From Vibrio sp. CAU 1672 (GTDB taxonomy: Bacteria > Pseudomonadota > Gammaproteobacteria > Enterobacterales > Vibrionaceae), in the NCBI RefSeq assembly GCF_029223195.1, contig NZ_JARHUF010000013.1, positions 1-64,000 on the forward strand: DNA of 64,000 nucleotides. Reading direction: 5' to 3'. The position numbers were made by a program, and so were the translations under genes. Shown here piece after piece: positions 55,384 through 64,000 of the stretch. The first letter of the stretch is position 1. Every line of letters begins with the position of its first letter. Under the pieces are notes generated by a model. It saw nothing but the letters and a program-made list of their open reading frames with translations, searched no databases and had not been told where the DNA came from.

Positions 55384-56661
55384 ATGAACAAGCATACGGA
55401 TTCGTTCTACGCTCATTCTGTGCCTAACATGCCGGATTACCCACAATTACAAGAACATATAGAGTGTGATGTGTGTGTCGTCGGCGCGGGTTTTTCCGGG
55501 TTGTCATCAGCCCTGCATCTGGCCGAAAAAGGCTTCAAAGTGGTGGTGCTGGAAAGTGCCAAAGTCGGGTTTGGAGCAACAGGTCGTAACGGCGGCCAGA
55601 TCGTTAACAGTTACAGCCGAGATGTTGACGTGATTGAAAGCCGTTACGGCCAACACCAGGCCAAAGCACTGTGTGACATGATTTTTGAAGGTGGCGATAT
55701 CATTCGCGGCCTGATAGATAAATACGATATTAGCTGTGACTTCAAACAAGGTGGCCTGTTTACCGCCCTGAACACCAAGCAGCTCAAAGGGCTGGAAGAA
55801 CACAAAAAAAACTGGGAGCGCTATGGTAACGATCAGCTGACCCTGCTCGATGCCGCCCAGGTGGAAGAAGCGGTCGGCACCCAGGTTTATCACGGCGGCC
55901 TGCTGGATATGCGCGGTGGCCATATCCACCCGTTAAAACTGGCGTTAGGTGAAGCAGCGGCCTTTGTATCACTGGGCGGGCAGATTTTTGAGCAGTCGGC
56001 GGTGACCTCAATCGAGAAGGGTGCCAACCCGGTGGCGAAAACCGCTAAAGGCAGTGTTAAGAGTAAGTACCTGGTGCTGGCCGGTAATGCCTACCTTGGC
56101 GGCCTGGCACCGAACATCAGCAATAAGGCCATCCCGTGCGGCACTCAAGTGGTGGCAACGGAAGCGTTAACTGAAGAGCAGCTGAAACATATCCTGCCAA
56201 GTGACTACTGTGTGGAAGATTGCAATTACCTGCTGGACTACTTCCGCCTCAGTGCGGATAAGCGCCTTCTGTTTGGTGGCGGTGTGGTGTATGGCGCGCG
56301 CGACCCGGAAAACGTCGAAGCGTTGATCCGTCCTAAGATGGAGAAAGTGTTCCCGCAGCTGAAAGGGATCAAGATTAATTACACCTGGACGGGTAATTTC
56401 CTCCTGACTTATTCACGGATGCCGCAGTTTGGCTCATTTTCCGACAACATCTATTACCTGCAAGGTTACAGTGGCCATGGCGTGACCTGTACCCATCTGG
56501 CCGGCAAGTTACTGGCAGAAGCGTTAACCGGACACGCTGAGCGCTTTGATGCATTTGCCGCTCTCAAGCACTACGCCTTCCCGGGTGGCCGTCATTTCCA
56601 GATCCCGTTTACGGCGATCGGTGCGGCGTATTACAACTTGCGAGACAAACTGGCGATTTAA
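55384..56661 (+). CDS. puuB: Gamma-glutamylputrescine oxidase
   Basis: A 425-residue FAD-dependent DAO-family oxidase. The dinucleotide motif is CVVGAGFSGLSSALHLAE, followed by FGATGRNGGQIVNSYS, and the C-terminal segment is YLQGYSGHGVTCTHLAGKLL. It oxidises gamma-glutamylputrescine to the aldehyde with release of ammonia and peroxide. It follows puuC by 30 bases with aaagga upstream. Confidence 0.95.
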   Translation: MNKHTDSFYAHSVPNMPDYPQLQEHIECDVCVVGAGFSGLSSALHLAEKGFKVVVLESAKVGFGATGRNGGQIVNSYSRDVDVIESRYGQHQAKALCDMIFEGGDIIRGLIDKYDISCDFKQGGLFTALNTKQLKGLEEHKKNWERYGNDQLTLLDAAQVEEAVGTQVYHGGLLDMRGGHIHPLKLALGEAAAFVSLGGQIFEQSAVTSIEKGANPVAKTAKGSVKSKYLVLAGNAYLGGLAPNISNKAIPCGTQVVATEALTEEQLKHILPSDYCVEDCNYLLDYFRLSADKRLLFGGGVVYGARDPENVEALIRPKMEKVFPQLKGIKINYTWTGNFLLTYSRMPQFGSFSDNIYYLQGYSGHGVTCTHLAGKLLAEALTGHAERFDAFAALKHYAFPGGRHFQIPFTAIGAAYYNLRDKLAI

Positions 56662-56678
56662 CAGATAAGGAACATCCA

Positions 56679-57545
56679 ATGAGTAACGTCGTGAAATTTG
56701 CAGCACTGCAATTAACCAAGAGCTGGGATCTGGAGGATAATCTCAACAAGGCAAAAAACGCGATTCGTGAAGCGGCACAAAATGGTGCCAACGTAATTTT
56801 GCCTCAGGAGTTATTTGCCGCGCCGTACTTTTGCAAAAAGCAGCAAGCCAAGTATTTCGAACTTGCCGAAGAAACTGGCCATTGCCGGCTTATCCAGGAG
56901 ATGAGTGTACTGGCGAAAGAGTTGGGGGTGGTGATCCCGGTCAGTTACTTTGAAAAAGCCGGTAACACCTTTTTTAACTCGCTGGTGATGATCGATGCCG
57001 ATGGCACGGTACTGGAGAACTACCGTAAGTCGCATATCCCGGACGGACCGGGTTACAGCGAAAAATACTACTTTAGCCCTGGCGATACAGGATTTAAAGT
57101 CTGGCAGACCCGGTTTGGCAAGTTTGGTGCCGGGATCTGTTGGGACCAATGGTTCCCTGAGCTGGCGCGTTGCCTGGCGCTACATGGGGCCGAAGCGATT
57201 TTTTATCCGACCGCCATCGGCTCGGAGCCACAGGATGCAAGCCTGGATTCGCGTGACCACTGGCAACGCACTATGCAGGGCCATTCGGCGGCGAACCTGG
57301 TACCGGTGATTGCCTCAAACCGGGTCGGCACCGAAGTTGATGACGGCGTTGAAACGACGTTTTATGGATCATCGTTTATTACCGATCACACCGGGGGCAA
57401 GCTGGCCGAAGCCCCACGTGAAGGTGAAGCAATCATCTATGCGGAGATCGATTTAGCTGCCACCGCCAAAGCGCGTCACGCCTGGGGCCTGTTCCGTGAC
57501 CGGCGTCCGGACCTTTACACCAGCGTTGGTAAGCTGGCTGTTTAG
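56679..57545 (+). CDS. aguB: N-carbamoylputrescine amidase
   Basis: A 288-residue nitrilase-superfamily enzyme. The Glu-Lys-Cys triad is visible: Glu in VILPQELFAAPYF, Lys in NYRKSHIPDGPGY and Cys in GAGICWDQWFPE. It splits N-carbamoylputrescine to putrescine, CO2 and ammonia. It precedes aguA by 12 bases, and the pair joins agmatine to the puu pathway. Length matches plant and Pseudomonas AguB. Confidence 0.96.
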   Translation: MSNVVKFAALQLTKSWDLEDNLNKAKNAIREAAQNGANVILPQELFAAPYFCKKQQAKYFELAEETGHCRLIQEMSVLAKELGVVIPVSYFEKAGNTFFNSLVMIDADGTVLENYRKSHIPDGPGYSEKYYFSPGDTGFKVWQTRFGKFGAGICWDQWFPELARCLALHGAEAIFYPTAIGSEPQDASLDSRDHWQRTMQGHSAANLVPVIASNRVGTEVDDGVETTFYGSSFITDHTGGKLAEAPREGEAIIYAEIDLAATAKARHAWGLFRDRRPDLYTSVGKLAV

Positions 57546-57557
57546 AGGGGCGTTAAG

Positions 57558-58640
57558 ATGCAGTTATCGACAACACCTAAACAAGACGGATTTTACTTCC
57601 CGGCTGAGTTCCAGCCGGTGAGCGAAGTCTGGTTAGCCTGGCCCGAGCGGCGTGATAACTGGCGTGCCAATGCGCTTCCGGCGCAAAAAACCTTTGCCAC
57701 TATCGCCAATGCCATCGCTGAGGTGACCAAAGTGTACGTGGCGGTGAGTGCCAGGCAGTTTGACCATGCCAGAGGGCTACTTCACCCCGACGTGAGTTTG
57801 GCTGAAATTCCCTTTGACGATGCGTGGATGAGAGACATCGGCCCGACGGTGGTGGTCAACCAGGCCGGGGCGCGGCGGGGGATCAGCTGGCAGTTTAACG
57901 CATGGGGCGGTGAGTATAACGGCCTGTACCAGAACTGGCAGCAGGATGATCAGGTGGCAAGTGCTGTCTGTGACATTATCGGCATTGACTACTACCGGGC
58001 GCCGTTTGTTCTTGAGGGCGGGGCGATCCATACCGATGGCGAAGGAACGCTCTATACCACGGAAGAGTGCCTGTTGAGCTCCGGCCGGAACCCGCACCTG
58101 AGCAAGCTGCAGGTTGAAGAGCAGTTAGCGGCTTATCTTGGTATCGACAAAGTGGTGTGGTTGCCGAACGGCCTGTTCAATGATGAAACGGACGGACATG
58201 TTGACAACCTGCTGCATGTGATAGCGCCGGGGAAAGTGGTGCTGAGCTGGAGTGATGATCCCAACGACCCGCAATATGCGTTGTCTCGTCAGGCAGAGCA
58301 GGCGCTGACTGCGCAGACCGATGCCAGGGGACGCCGTATCAAGGTTATCCGTTTACCGATCCCCGGCCCGCTGCACTACAGTGAAGGTGAAGCCTGCGGG
58401 ATTGATCCCAGTGCCGGAATGACGCGGGCAGCGGGCGTGCGCCTCAGCGCGTCGTATGCCAACTTTTTGATCGTCAATGAATATGTGTTTTTGCCGTTAC
58501 TGGATGAAGCAACTGATGACCATGCGATAGAGATTTTGCAACGTGCGATGCCGGATCATCAGATCATCGGCATACCCTCGAGGGAGGTGTTACTCGGAGG
58601 CGGCAATATTCACTGCATTACGCAGCAAATCCCGGCGTAA
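57558..58640 (+). CDS. aguA: Agmatine deiminase
   Basis: A 360-residue guanidine-modifying enzyme of the PAD superfamily. Conserved segments are WLAWPERRDNW, DDAWMRDIGPTVVVN, FVLEGGAIHTDGEGTL and ETDGHVDNL. The nucleophile is Cys353 in GGGNIHCITQQ near the C-terminus. It converts agmatine to N-carbamoylputrescine. The ATG follows agagggg by about 8 bases. Confidence 0.97.
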   Translation: MQLSTTPKQDGFYFPAEFQPVSEVWLAWPERRDNWRANALPAQKTFATIANAIAEVTKVYVAVSARQFDHARGLLHPDVSLAEIPFDDAWMRDIGPTVVVNQAGARRGISWQFNAWGGEYNGLYQNWQQDDQVASAVCDIIGIDYYRAPFVLEGGAIHTDGEGTLYTTEECLLSSGRNPHLSKLQVEEQLAAYLGIDKVVWLPNGLFNDETDGHVDNLLHVIAPGKVVLSWSDDPNDPQYALSRQAEQALTAQTDARGRRIKVIRLPIPGPLHYSEGEACGIDPSAGMTRAAGVRLSASYANFLIVNEYVFLPLLDEATDDHAIEILQRAMPDHQIIGIPSREVLLGGGNIHCITQQIPA

Positions 58641-58702
58641 AACCTATTACCGTCCACTTTTCCCCCAGTAAGTGGCATACAAAGCTGTAAAAAGGAACTA
58701 CC

Positions 58703-60130
58703 ATGCAACAAATCAAAAATCAAAGTCTTCTTTCGTTTATGGTGCCCAATCAAGAGCAGGGCATTGCGGTCACCAACCCGGCGACGGGCGCGGTACTCGG
58801 TTATGCCCCGGTGGCTTCTGAACAAGCCATTCTTGATGGGATTGAACGTGCCAGTGTGGCGCAAAAAAAGTGGGCGGCAACACCGGCGAAAACGCGTTCG
58901 CAACTGTTGCTGCGCTGGCATCAACTGCTGCTGGATAACAAGCAGGACCTTGGCCGCTTGATGACGCTGGAACAAGGCAAGCCTCTGGCGGAAGCGCAGG
59001 GGGAGGTGCTCTACGGTGCCAGCTTTATTGAATGGTTCGCGGAAGAAGCCAAGCGTACCTACGGCGAAACTATCCCCGCGCCGACCAGTGATAAACGCCT
59101 GATGACCATCAAGCAGCCTATTGGCGTTGCATGTGCCATTACGCCGTGGAACTTCCCCATTGCGATGATCACCCGTAAGGCCGGGCCGGCATTGGCGGCC
59201 GGTTGCAGTTTTGTGGTGAAACCATCGGAATCCACGCCGTTGTGCGCGTTTGCCGTGGCAGAGCTGGCGTATCAGGCCGGTATTCCGCGCGATGTGCTTC
59301 AGGTGGTGCTTGGCGAAAGCTCGCGTCAGGTCGGCGGCATTTTTACCTCGCATCCGTTGATCCGTAAGCTCTCGTTTACCGGCTCTACCCAGGTGGGCAG
59401 CATTTTGATGCAGCAAAGTGCGCACGATATCAAACGTACTTCAATGGAACTGGGCGGGAATGCGCCGTTCATTGTGTTTGATGATGCCGACATTGATGCC
59501 GCCGTGGCAGGGGCGATGGCGTCCAAGTTCCGCAACGCCGGCCAGACCTGTGTCTGTGCTAACCGTTTTTATGTACACAGCCGGGTCTATGATGAGTTTG
59601 TTGCCAAGTTTGATGCGGCGGTACAACAGCTTAAGGTCGGTAATGGCCTGGAAGAAGGCGTTCACATCGGGCCGCTGATCAGCGAATCGGCGAAGCAGAA
59701 TATCCAGGCGCTGATTGATGGCGCGATTGAGCAGGGCGCACAGCCGGTATCGCAACCGGCGGTGTTAGATGGCCTGTTTATGCAGCCGGTGGTGCTGAAA
59801 AATGTCAGCCATGACATGCAGATCGTTTCCGAGGAAATCTTTGGCCCGGTCGCTCCGGTCATACGTTTTGACAATGACGAGCAGCTGATTGAGATGGCCA
59901 ATGACACCATCTATGGTCTGGCGTCTTACTTCTATAGCCAGAACATTCACCGGGTGTGGAAGATTGCCGAGGCGCTGGAGTACGGCATGGTCGGCATTAA
60001 CGAAGGCCTGATCTCTACTGAAGTGGCGCCGTTTGGTGGGGTGAAACAGTCCGGGATCGGACGTGAAGGGGCAAAACAAGGTATCGATGAATACATGGAT
60101 GTGAAATATCTCTGCTTTGGCGGTAACTAA
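58703..60130 (+). CDS. gabD: NAD(P)-dependent succinate-semialdehyde dehydrogenase
   Basis: A 475-residue aldehyde dehydrogenase of the GabD type. Catalytic segments: MELGGNAPFIVFDDADID (Glu) and RNAGQTCVCANRFYVH (Cys); the cofactor region is AITPWNFPIAMITRKAGPAL. It oxidises succinate semialdehyde to succinate, feeding the TCA cycle. It lies directly before the GABA aminotransferase gene. aaagga precedes the ATG. Confidence 0.95.
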   Translation: MQQIKNQSLLSFMVPNQEQGIAVTNPATGAVLGYAPVASEQAILDGIERASVAQKKWAATPAKTRSQLLLRWHQLLLDNKQDLGRLMTLEQGKPLAEAQGEVLYGASFIEWFAEEAKRTYGETIPAPTSDKRLMTIKQPIGVACAITPWNFPIAMITRKAGPALAAGCSFVVKPSESTPLCAFAVAELAYQAGIPRDVLQVVLGESSRQVGGIFTSHPLIRKLSFTGSTQVGSILMQQSAHDIKRTSMELGGNAPFIVFDDADIDAAVAGAMASKFRNAGQTCVCANRFYVHSRVYDEFVAKFDAAVQQLKVGNGLEEGVHIGPLISESAKQNIQALIDGAIEQGAQPVSQPAVLDGLFMQPVVLKNVSHDMQIVSEEIFGPVAPVIRFDNDEQLIEMANDTIYGLASYFYSQNIHRVWKIAEALEYGMVGINEGLISTEVAPFGGVKQSGIGREGAKQGIDEYMDVKYLCFGGN

Positions 60131-60143
60131 TAAGGACAAGACA

Positions 60144-61415
60144 ATGACAAACCAACAACTACATCAAAGAAGAAGTCAGGTAATTGCTCAGGGAATGGGC
60201 GCACTGTATCCGCTTTACGTTGAGAAAGCAGAGAATGCCCACGTATGGGATATCGAAGGCAACCAGTACATCGATTTTGCGGCTGGGATCGCGGTTACTA
60301 ACACCGGTCATGCTAATAAGCGCATCAATGAAGCGGTGAAAGCGCAACTGGATAATTTTTCCCATACCTGCGCGATGGTGACTCCGTATGCCTCGTTTGT
60401 GGAACTGGCGGAAAAGCTCACCGAACTGGCTCCGGGAGACAGCGAGAAGAAGGCGGTTTTCCTTACCACCGGTGCAGAGGCGGTAGAAAACGCGGTCAAG
60501 ATAGCCCGGGCTCATACTGGTCGCAGTGGGGTGATTGCGTTTAAGGGGGGCTTTCATGGCCGCACCAATATGACCATGGGCCTGACCGGTAAAATTGCGC
60601 CCTACAAAGCAGGCTTTGGCCCATTCCCCAACGAAATCTATCATGCGCCGTACCCGAATGCGTTTCACGGTGTCAGCGTCGAGCAGAGCCTGCAGGCCCT
60701 GCAGGATCTGTTTGCCTGTGATATTGAGCCTTCCCGCGTGGCGGCGATCATCTTCGAGCCGGTACAGGGTGAAGGGGGCTTCTACCAAGCGCCACAAGCC
60801 TTTGCTGAGGGATTACGCAGCATCTGTGATCAGCACGGTATTATGCTGATTGCCGATGAAATCCAGACCGGTTTTGCCCGCACCGGTAAAATGTTTGCAA
60901 CCGAATACCTGGGTATCGAACCCGATATGATGACGATGGCGAAAGGTATCGCTGGTGGTTTCCCTATTTCCGCGGTAGTGGGGAAAGCGGAGGTGATGGA
61001 CTCGGCATTACCGGGCGGTTTAGGTGGTACTTACGCCGGCTCACCGCTGGGCTGTGTGGCGGGGCTGGAAGTACTTAAAATCATCGAAGAAGAGGATTTG
61101 TGCGCCAAAGCAATGGGGATTGGCGAAGTGGTAAATGCACGGATGAGTAAGCTGCAGCAGTCAGTACCGGCGATTGGCGAAATCCGTACCACGGGGGCGA
61201 TGATGGCGATAGAGTTTACCGACCCGCAATCCGGACAGCCATTGCAAGAGATGACCAAAGCGGTGATCGGTAAAGCTCAGGAAAACGGTCTGATCCTGCT
61301 TTCCTGTGGCGTGAAGGCCAACGTTATCCGGTTACTGCCGCCGCTGACGATAGAGCCGGAAGTACTGGAACAAGGTCTGGATAAACTTGAGAAGATCATT
61401 CTTGAACTCGCCTGA
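60144..61415 (+). CDS. gabT: 4-aminobutyrate aminotransferase (PuuE/GabT type)
   Basis: A 423-residue class-III PLP aminotransferase. The ATG at 60144 has aagga upstream; the frame is open further 5' but overlaps gabD. The PLP Lys is in MMTMAKGIAGGFPISAV, the preceding Asp in MLIADEIQTGFARTG, and FLTTGAEAVENAVKIAR binds the phosphate. It converts GABA to succinate semialdehyde. PuuE and GabT cannot be separated by sequence alone; the location at the end of the puu operon suits either name. Confidence 0.95.
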   Translation: MTNQQLHQRRSQVIAQGMGALYPLYVEKAENAHVWDIEGNQYIDFAAGIAVTNTGHANKRINEAVKAQLDNFSHTCAMVTPYASFVELAEKLTELAPGDSEKKAVFLTTGAEAVENAVKIARAHTGRSGVIAFKGGFHGRTNMTMGLTGKIAPYKAGFGPFPNEIYHAPYPNAFHGVSVEQSLQALQDLFACDIEPSRVAAIIFEPVQGEGGFYQAPQAFAEGLRSICDQHGIMLIADEIQTGFARTGKMFATEYLGIEPDMMTMAKGIAGGFPISAVVGKAEVMDSALPGGLGGTYAGSPLGCVAGLEVLKIIEEEDLCAKAMGIGEVVNARMSKLQQSVPAIGEIRTTGAMMAIEFTDPQSGQPLQEMTKAVIGKAQENGLILLSCGVKANVIRLLPPLTIEPEVLEQGLDKLEKIILELA

Positions 61416-61461
61416 AACCCAGGCGACTGACCGCTGGCTTTGACTGAACAGCGCAAATTAA

Positions 61462-61491
61462 AAAGGCTAAACCCAATCGGGTTTAGCCTTT
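61462..61491. terminator. Bidirectional terminator between gabT and the choloylglycine-hydrolase gene
   Basis: A perfect 13-bp stem (aaaggctaaaccc/gggtttagccttt) with a 4-base loop lies between two convergent genes and carries A/T tracts on both sides. Confidence 0.88.
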
Positions 61492-61508
61492 GTTCTAATG
61501 AGTCAGAA

Positions 61509-62546
61509 TTATTTTATCGATTTAATCACCTGGCCAGTGATGTCGCCAATCAAGCCCGGTTGCACCAACTGGAAACTGATGGCTTTCCCTGTCTCTTGGA
61601 TTGCTCTCATGTTGTATTGCAGTTGGGTGTAGTGGTCGTCCATCTGGTAACGCATCAGGGTTTCACCTGACTGGAGGTGATAGTTGACGGAGTATTCGGT
61701 GGCATAGCCCGCCATGGTGCCGTTGATCGGCATGTTTGGTGCGTCCTGCGGGATCTTGTAAGTCGTAGAATCTAGCTTAAGCATCCCGTTCATCACGCTG
61801 GTTGGCTCTTTCAGGTGGCCAAAGAAGTAGCTTGCATGAATAAAGCGATCTTCCGGGTTGGTGTTACCGCCTGTACCCAGGTTAGTTTGTGAGAACTGCT
61901 TATCCAGTTCACCCCAACCGCGCTGCGAGCGCTGAATGTTAGCCAGGTGCTGATCATAATCCGGCTGATTGGTCATGATGCTGTATTCAGCACCATGCCA
62001 GATGCGCGAACCTTCTTGACTAAACTCGATGATGGCCGAGTCACCTGTAACGTCCTGCAAGCTGATGTGCACCGCAATGCGGACAGGTACGCCAGGGATA
62101 AATTCTGTCTTCGCCGGGTTGTCAGCAACGAATTTTACTGCTTCTTCGACGGTCGCAAACTGGCCAAGAATATGGGTCAGGTAGTGCAGGGCACCCACTT
62201 CACCATCTCTAACGTCATCTTCGGTATGCATATTACGGTCATACAAGACATTACCGCTCAGACCTGCACTGTTCATCCCGTCGGTGATGATGCCGTAAGT
62301 GGTTGTGCCGGTTACATCGTAACGTGTTTTCAGTTTGGTAGCATGATCCAGGTGTGGCGTGTATTCTGCGCCTGCTGGCATGTTCACCAGATGAGGGTTG
62401 GTGGCTTCCGACCAGTCCATCGTTCGGGTTACAAATGTACCTTGGTTTTCTGTTTGCCAAACAACACGTGTACACGCTTCAGCTGCGGTCGCAAGGCCCA
62501 TTGTCATTAATCCGGCCACCGCACAAGAAAGCAGTTTTTTGTTCAT
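61509..62546 (-). CDS. Choloylglycine hydrolase/penicillin V acylase family protein (secreted Ntn hydrolase)
   Basis: About 345 residues from the ATG at 62546; a GTG one codon earlier is also in frame. The signal peptide ends ATAAEA and the next residue is Cys, in CTRVVWQ, which would be the N-terminal nucleophile freed by signal cleavage. Other family features are VTRTMDW, TDGMNSAGLSGNVL and IMTNQPDYDQHLAN, plus EDRFIHASYF. Members hydrolyse conjugated bile salts, penicillin V or acyl-homoserine lactones. Bile-salt hydrolase is possible but cannot be told from the sequence. A LysR gene lies just upstream. Confidence 0.88.
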   Translation of the reverse strand: MNKKLLSCAVAGLMTMGLATAAEACTRVVWQTENQGTFVTRTMDWSEATNPHLVNMPAGAEYTPHLDHATKLKTRYDVTGTTTYGIITDGMNSAGLSGNVLYDRNMHTEDDVRDGEVGALHYLTHILGQFATVEEAVKFVADNPAKTEFIPGVPVRIAVHISLQDVTGDSAIIEFSQEGSRIWHGAEYSIMTNQPDYDQHLANIQRSQRGWGELDKQFSQTNLGTGGNTNPEDRFIHASYFFGHLKEPTSVMNGMLKLDSTTYKIPQDAPNMPINGTMAGYATEYSVNYHLQSGETLMRYQMDDHYTQLQYNMRAIQETGKAISFQLVQPGLIGDITGQVIKSIK

Positions 62547-62636
62547 CACTTTTACCTTTCAGGTTTGTATTCGAGCTAAAGATTGCCTGAGTACATGTCG
62601 GTCCAAAAGACACAAATGAGTGATGAATTCCATCAT

Positions 62637-63521
62637 TTATTGATGAGTGAAGTGCTGCTTACAGATTGACTTAATCACTTCCATCATCGGGTGTGTTTCC
62701 AGCGGTGCTGAGTAAAACAGGCTCAAGCCATAGGAAAACTGATTGGCGACTTCGGCTATATCAAGTTCATACAGTTCGCCTTTAGCCACAAAGGTTTGGG
62801 CCAGTTCCGTGCTGAGGATCGCCCAGCCATCGTATTTGAGTAGGGTGATCAGCAGATCATTGTTGCTGACTAAATGGTAATGCGGAGAAATAGCAAACAT
62901 TTCCGGCAGGATGTTGAAATGGTTTTCACTGATGTACTGTTTAGCGAGTTTTAGATCTTCAGCTGTCAGATTATTAAGGTGGCGAAGCGTACTGCGGGCA
63001 CCGGTATAAAGAGAAAGCTTACCGTATCCGAGTGAGACGAACTCAATTGCTTGCTGAGTCGACTGTCGGTGACGATGTTGCATGATGGCGATGCTATTGC
63101 TGGTCTGTTCTATTTCGGCAAAAGCTTCATCGCGGTTGCGGTGCAGCCAGTGCAGTTTGACTTCCGGGAACTTCTGGCCCATTGCATGTTCAATTTTTAA
63201 TGCCAGTTCCAGAGGTAATGAAATATCGTGGTAAACCGTGATACTGGCCAGATCTTCCTGATGCAGTACACACAGCGACTGGTTGAGCTTTTTGGTATTG
63301 GCAATGATGCTTTTCGCCCGCTGGTAAACATGCTGAGCGGCCGGTGTTGGTGTGGCTTTTTTACCCACTATATTGAATAACGCCACATCATAGGACTCTT
63401 CCAGCGCTTTTACCTGGTCGCGGATTGTCGTCCTGTCTTTCCCTAACTTTTTTGCGGCTGCGCTGTAACCTTGCTCTTCATAGGTGGCACAGAAGGCCAG
63501 TAAGTGGTCATAGGAGAACAT
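62637..63521 (-). CDS. LysR-family transcriptional regulator
   Basis: A 294-residue regulator. The helix-turn-helix is AFCATYEEQGYSAAAKKLGK followed by RTTIRDQVKALEESYDVALF; the rest is a LysR ligand domain. It is clearly paralogous to the regulator at 36449-37339. It runs on the same strand as the choloylglycine-hydrolase gene, 90 bases upstream of it, so it may control that gene or be co-transcribed with it. The ligand is unknown. Confidence 0.88.
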   Translation of the reverse strand: MFSYDHLLAFCATYEEQGYSAAAKKLGKDRTTIRDQVKALEESYDVALFNIVGKKATPTPAAQHVYQRAKSIIANTKKLNQSLCVLHQEDLASITVYHDISLPLELALKIEHAMGQKFPEVKLHWLHRNRDEAFAEIEQTSNSIAIMQHRHRQSTQQAIEFVSLGYGKLSLYTGARSTLRHLNNLTAEDLKLAKQYISENHFNILPEMFAISPHYHLVSNNDLLITLLKYDGWAILSTELAQTFVAKGELYELDIAEVANQFSYGLSLFYSAPLETHPMMEVIKSICKQHFTHQ

Positions 63522-63854
63522 ACGGTTTATTCTCTTTGTAGTTAAATGAGATGTGATTGATATTATCCGTCATTTATGTTGGTTTTGATGGTTTAATCTT
63601 GGTTTTATTGGTCTAAATTGTGAGCTGTGCAGTGTTCGGACTATTAGCTCGAAATGCCGGTGACTGGTTTTGGTACAGAGTGGTCGCCCAGTGAAGGGCT
63701 CCATTATTTGTGAATGCAGAGAGGGGAAGGCTTTTACCTGAATGGTATCTAGCGTCAGGGAGCGGGAGAAGGCAGCAATAAACCCAATTAGGTCGAAATC
63801 TGACAGTAACCACATATGCCAAGATCAGGTTACTGCCGGATTACGGTTGGTGTG
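63522..63854. other. Intergenic region between yaiL-like gene and LysR gene
   Basis: The promoter of the LysR gene should be here. The short frames on the minus strand lack starts with ribosome-binding sites and do not look like proteins. No terminator with a T-run was found for the yaiL-like gene. Confidence 0.5.
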
Positions 63855-64000
63855 TTACCACATTAAATCGTCTGGAACGACAAAGTCTGCGTAAGGATCG
63901 TCTTCCGCGATGGTGTCGGAGTCCGCTTCTTTCTGTTCAATAATGACGTCCTGGTCTCGTTGTGAAATTTTATTGGCGACAACGCTTGGGATCACTGCGT
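63855..64000 (-). CDS. yaiL: YaiL/DUF2058 family protein, C-terminal fragment (5' end outside the window)
   Basis: The last 48 codons read AVIPSVVANKISQRDQDVII and end EDDPYADFVVPDDLMW. This matches the C-terminus of E. coli YaiL, as I recall it ending DDPYADFKVPDDLMW, so the identification rests on a long characteristic tail. The family is annotated as nucleoprotein or polynucleotide-associated enzyme; function unclear. The gene is cut by the right edge. Confidence 0.85.
   Translation of the reverse strand, partial: AVIPSVVANKISQRDQDVIIEQKEADSDTIAEDDPYADFVVPDDLMW

Overview
The window looks like chromosomal DNA of a marine or estuarine gammaproteobacterium, most likely Vibrionaceae. The grounds are the enteric-type paaABCDEFGHIJK-XY order, a YaiL/DUF2058 tail at the right edge, Vibrio-like RND and NhaC proteins, a secreted choloylglycine-hydrolase family protein, and balanced base composition. 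A Vibrio fluvialis/furnissii-like species would fit, but that is a guess from gene content and nothing here proves it. No rRNA, tRNA or CRISPR array was seen.

Layout. 1-966 is the 3' part of an IS3-family insertion sequence cut by the window edge. 1087-5879 is a run of small, co-oriented accessory genes (quinone reductase fold, zinc ribbons, PH domain, PhnA/YjdM, GNAT, unknown membrane proteins) with two 8-bp tandem arrays between them. 6005-22840 is a phenylacetate island: a TRAP transporter (dctPQM, minus strand) faces away from paaZ, followed by paaABCDEFGHIJK, paaX and paaY. 22841-25000 holds an unknown ORF and a two-gene operon (divergent cold-shock-domain protein plus a protein with four GRP/GRK hook-like motifs). 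25183-30792 is a complete RND efflux operon (TolC-type protein, lipoprotein adaptor, inner-membrane pump). 31469-34596 encodes two outer-membrane barrels with two small unknown proteins between them. 35026-38835 has an ORF with a Glu-Val repeat, a frameshifted NodB deacetylase, a LysR regulator and a secreted class-C-type serine hydrolase. 39013-47090 is an acyl-CoA cluster (fadA, fadB, a CoA-transferase/hydrolase, a divergent AraC regulator, a flavin/FeS enoate reductase). 47275-49267 is a decaying periplasmic redox locus: intact cytochrome c and TlpA-like genes, an internally deleted SCO remnant and a twice-frameshifted beta-propeller. 49330-61415 is a polyamine island: an NhaC-type transporter and puuA on the minus strand, then puuD, puuR, puuC, puuB, aguB, aguA, gabD and gabT on the plus strand. 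61509-63521 has the choloylglycine-hydrolase family enzyme and a LysR regulator, and the last 146 bases are the C-terminus of a YaiL-like protein.

How the genes work together. The paa genes encode the whole route from phenylacetate to acetyl-CoA and succinyl-CoA: CoA ligation, epoxidation, isomerisation, ring opening and beta-oxidation. The adjacent TRAP system is a likely uptake route. The agu/puu/gab genes encode the whole route from agmatine through putrescine and GABA to succinate, with PuuR as the likely repressor. The fadBA/CoA-transferase/enoate-reductase group adds capacity for activating and oxidising organic acids. The window is therefore dominated by catabolic islands feeding acetyl-CoA and succinate, interspersed with efflux and envelope genes. 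Several loci show slippage-prone short tandem repeats or frameshifts.
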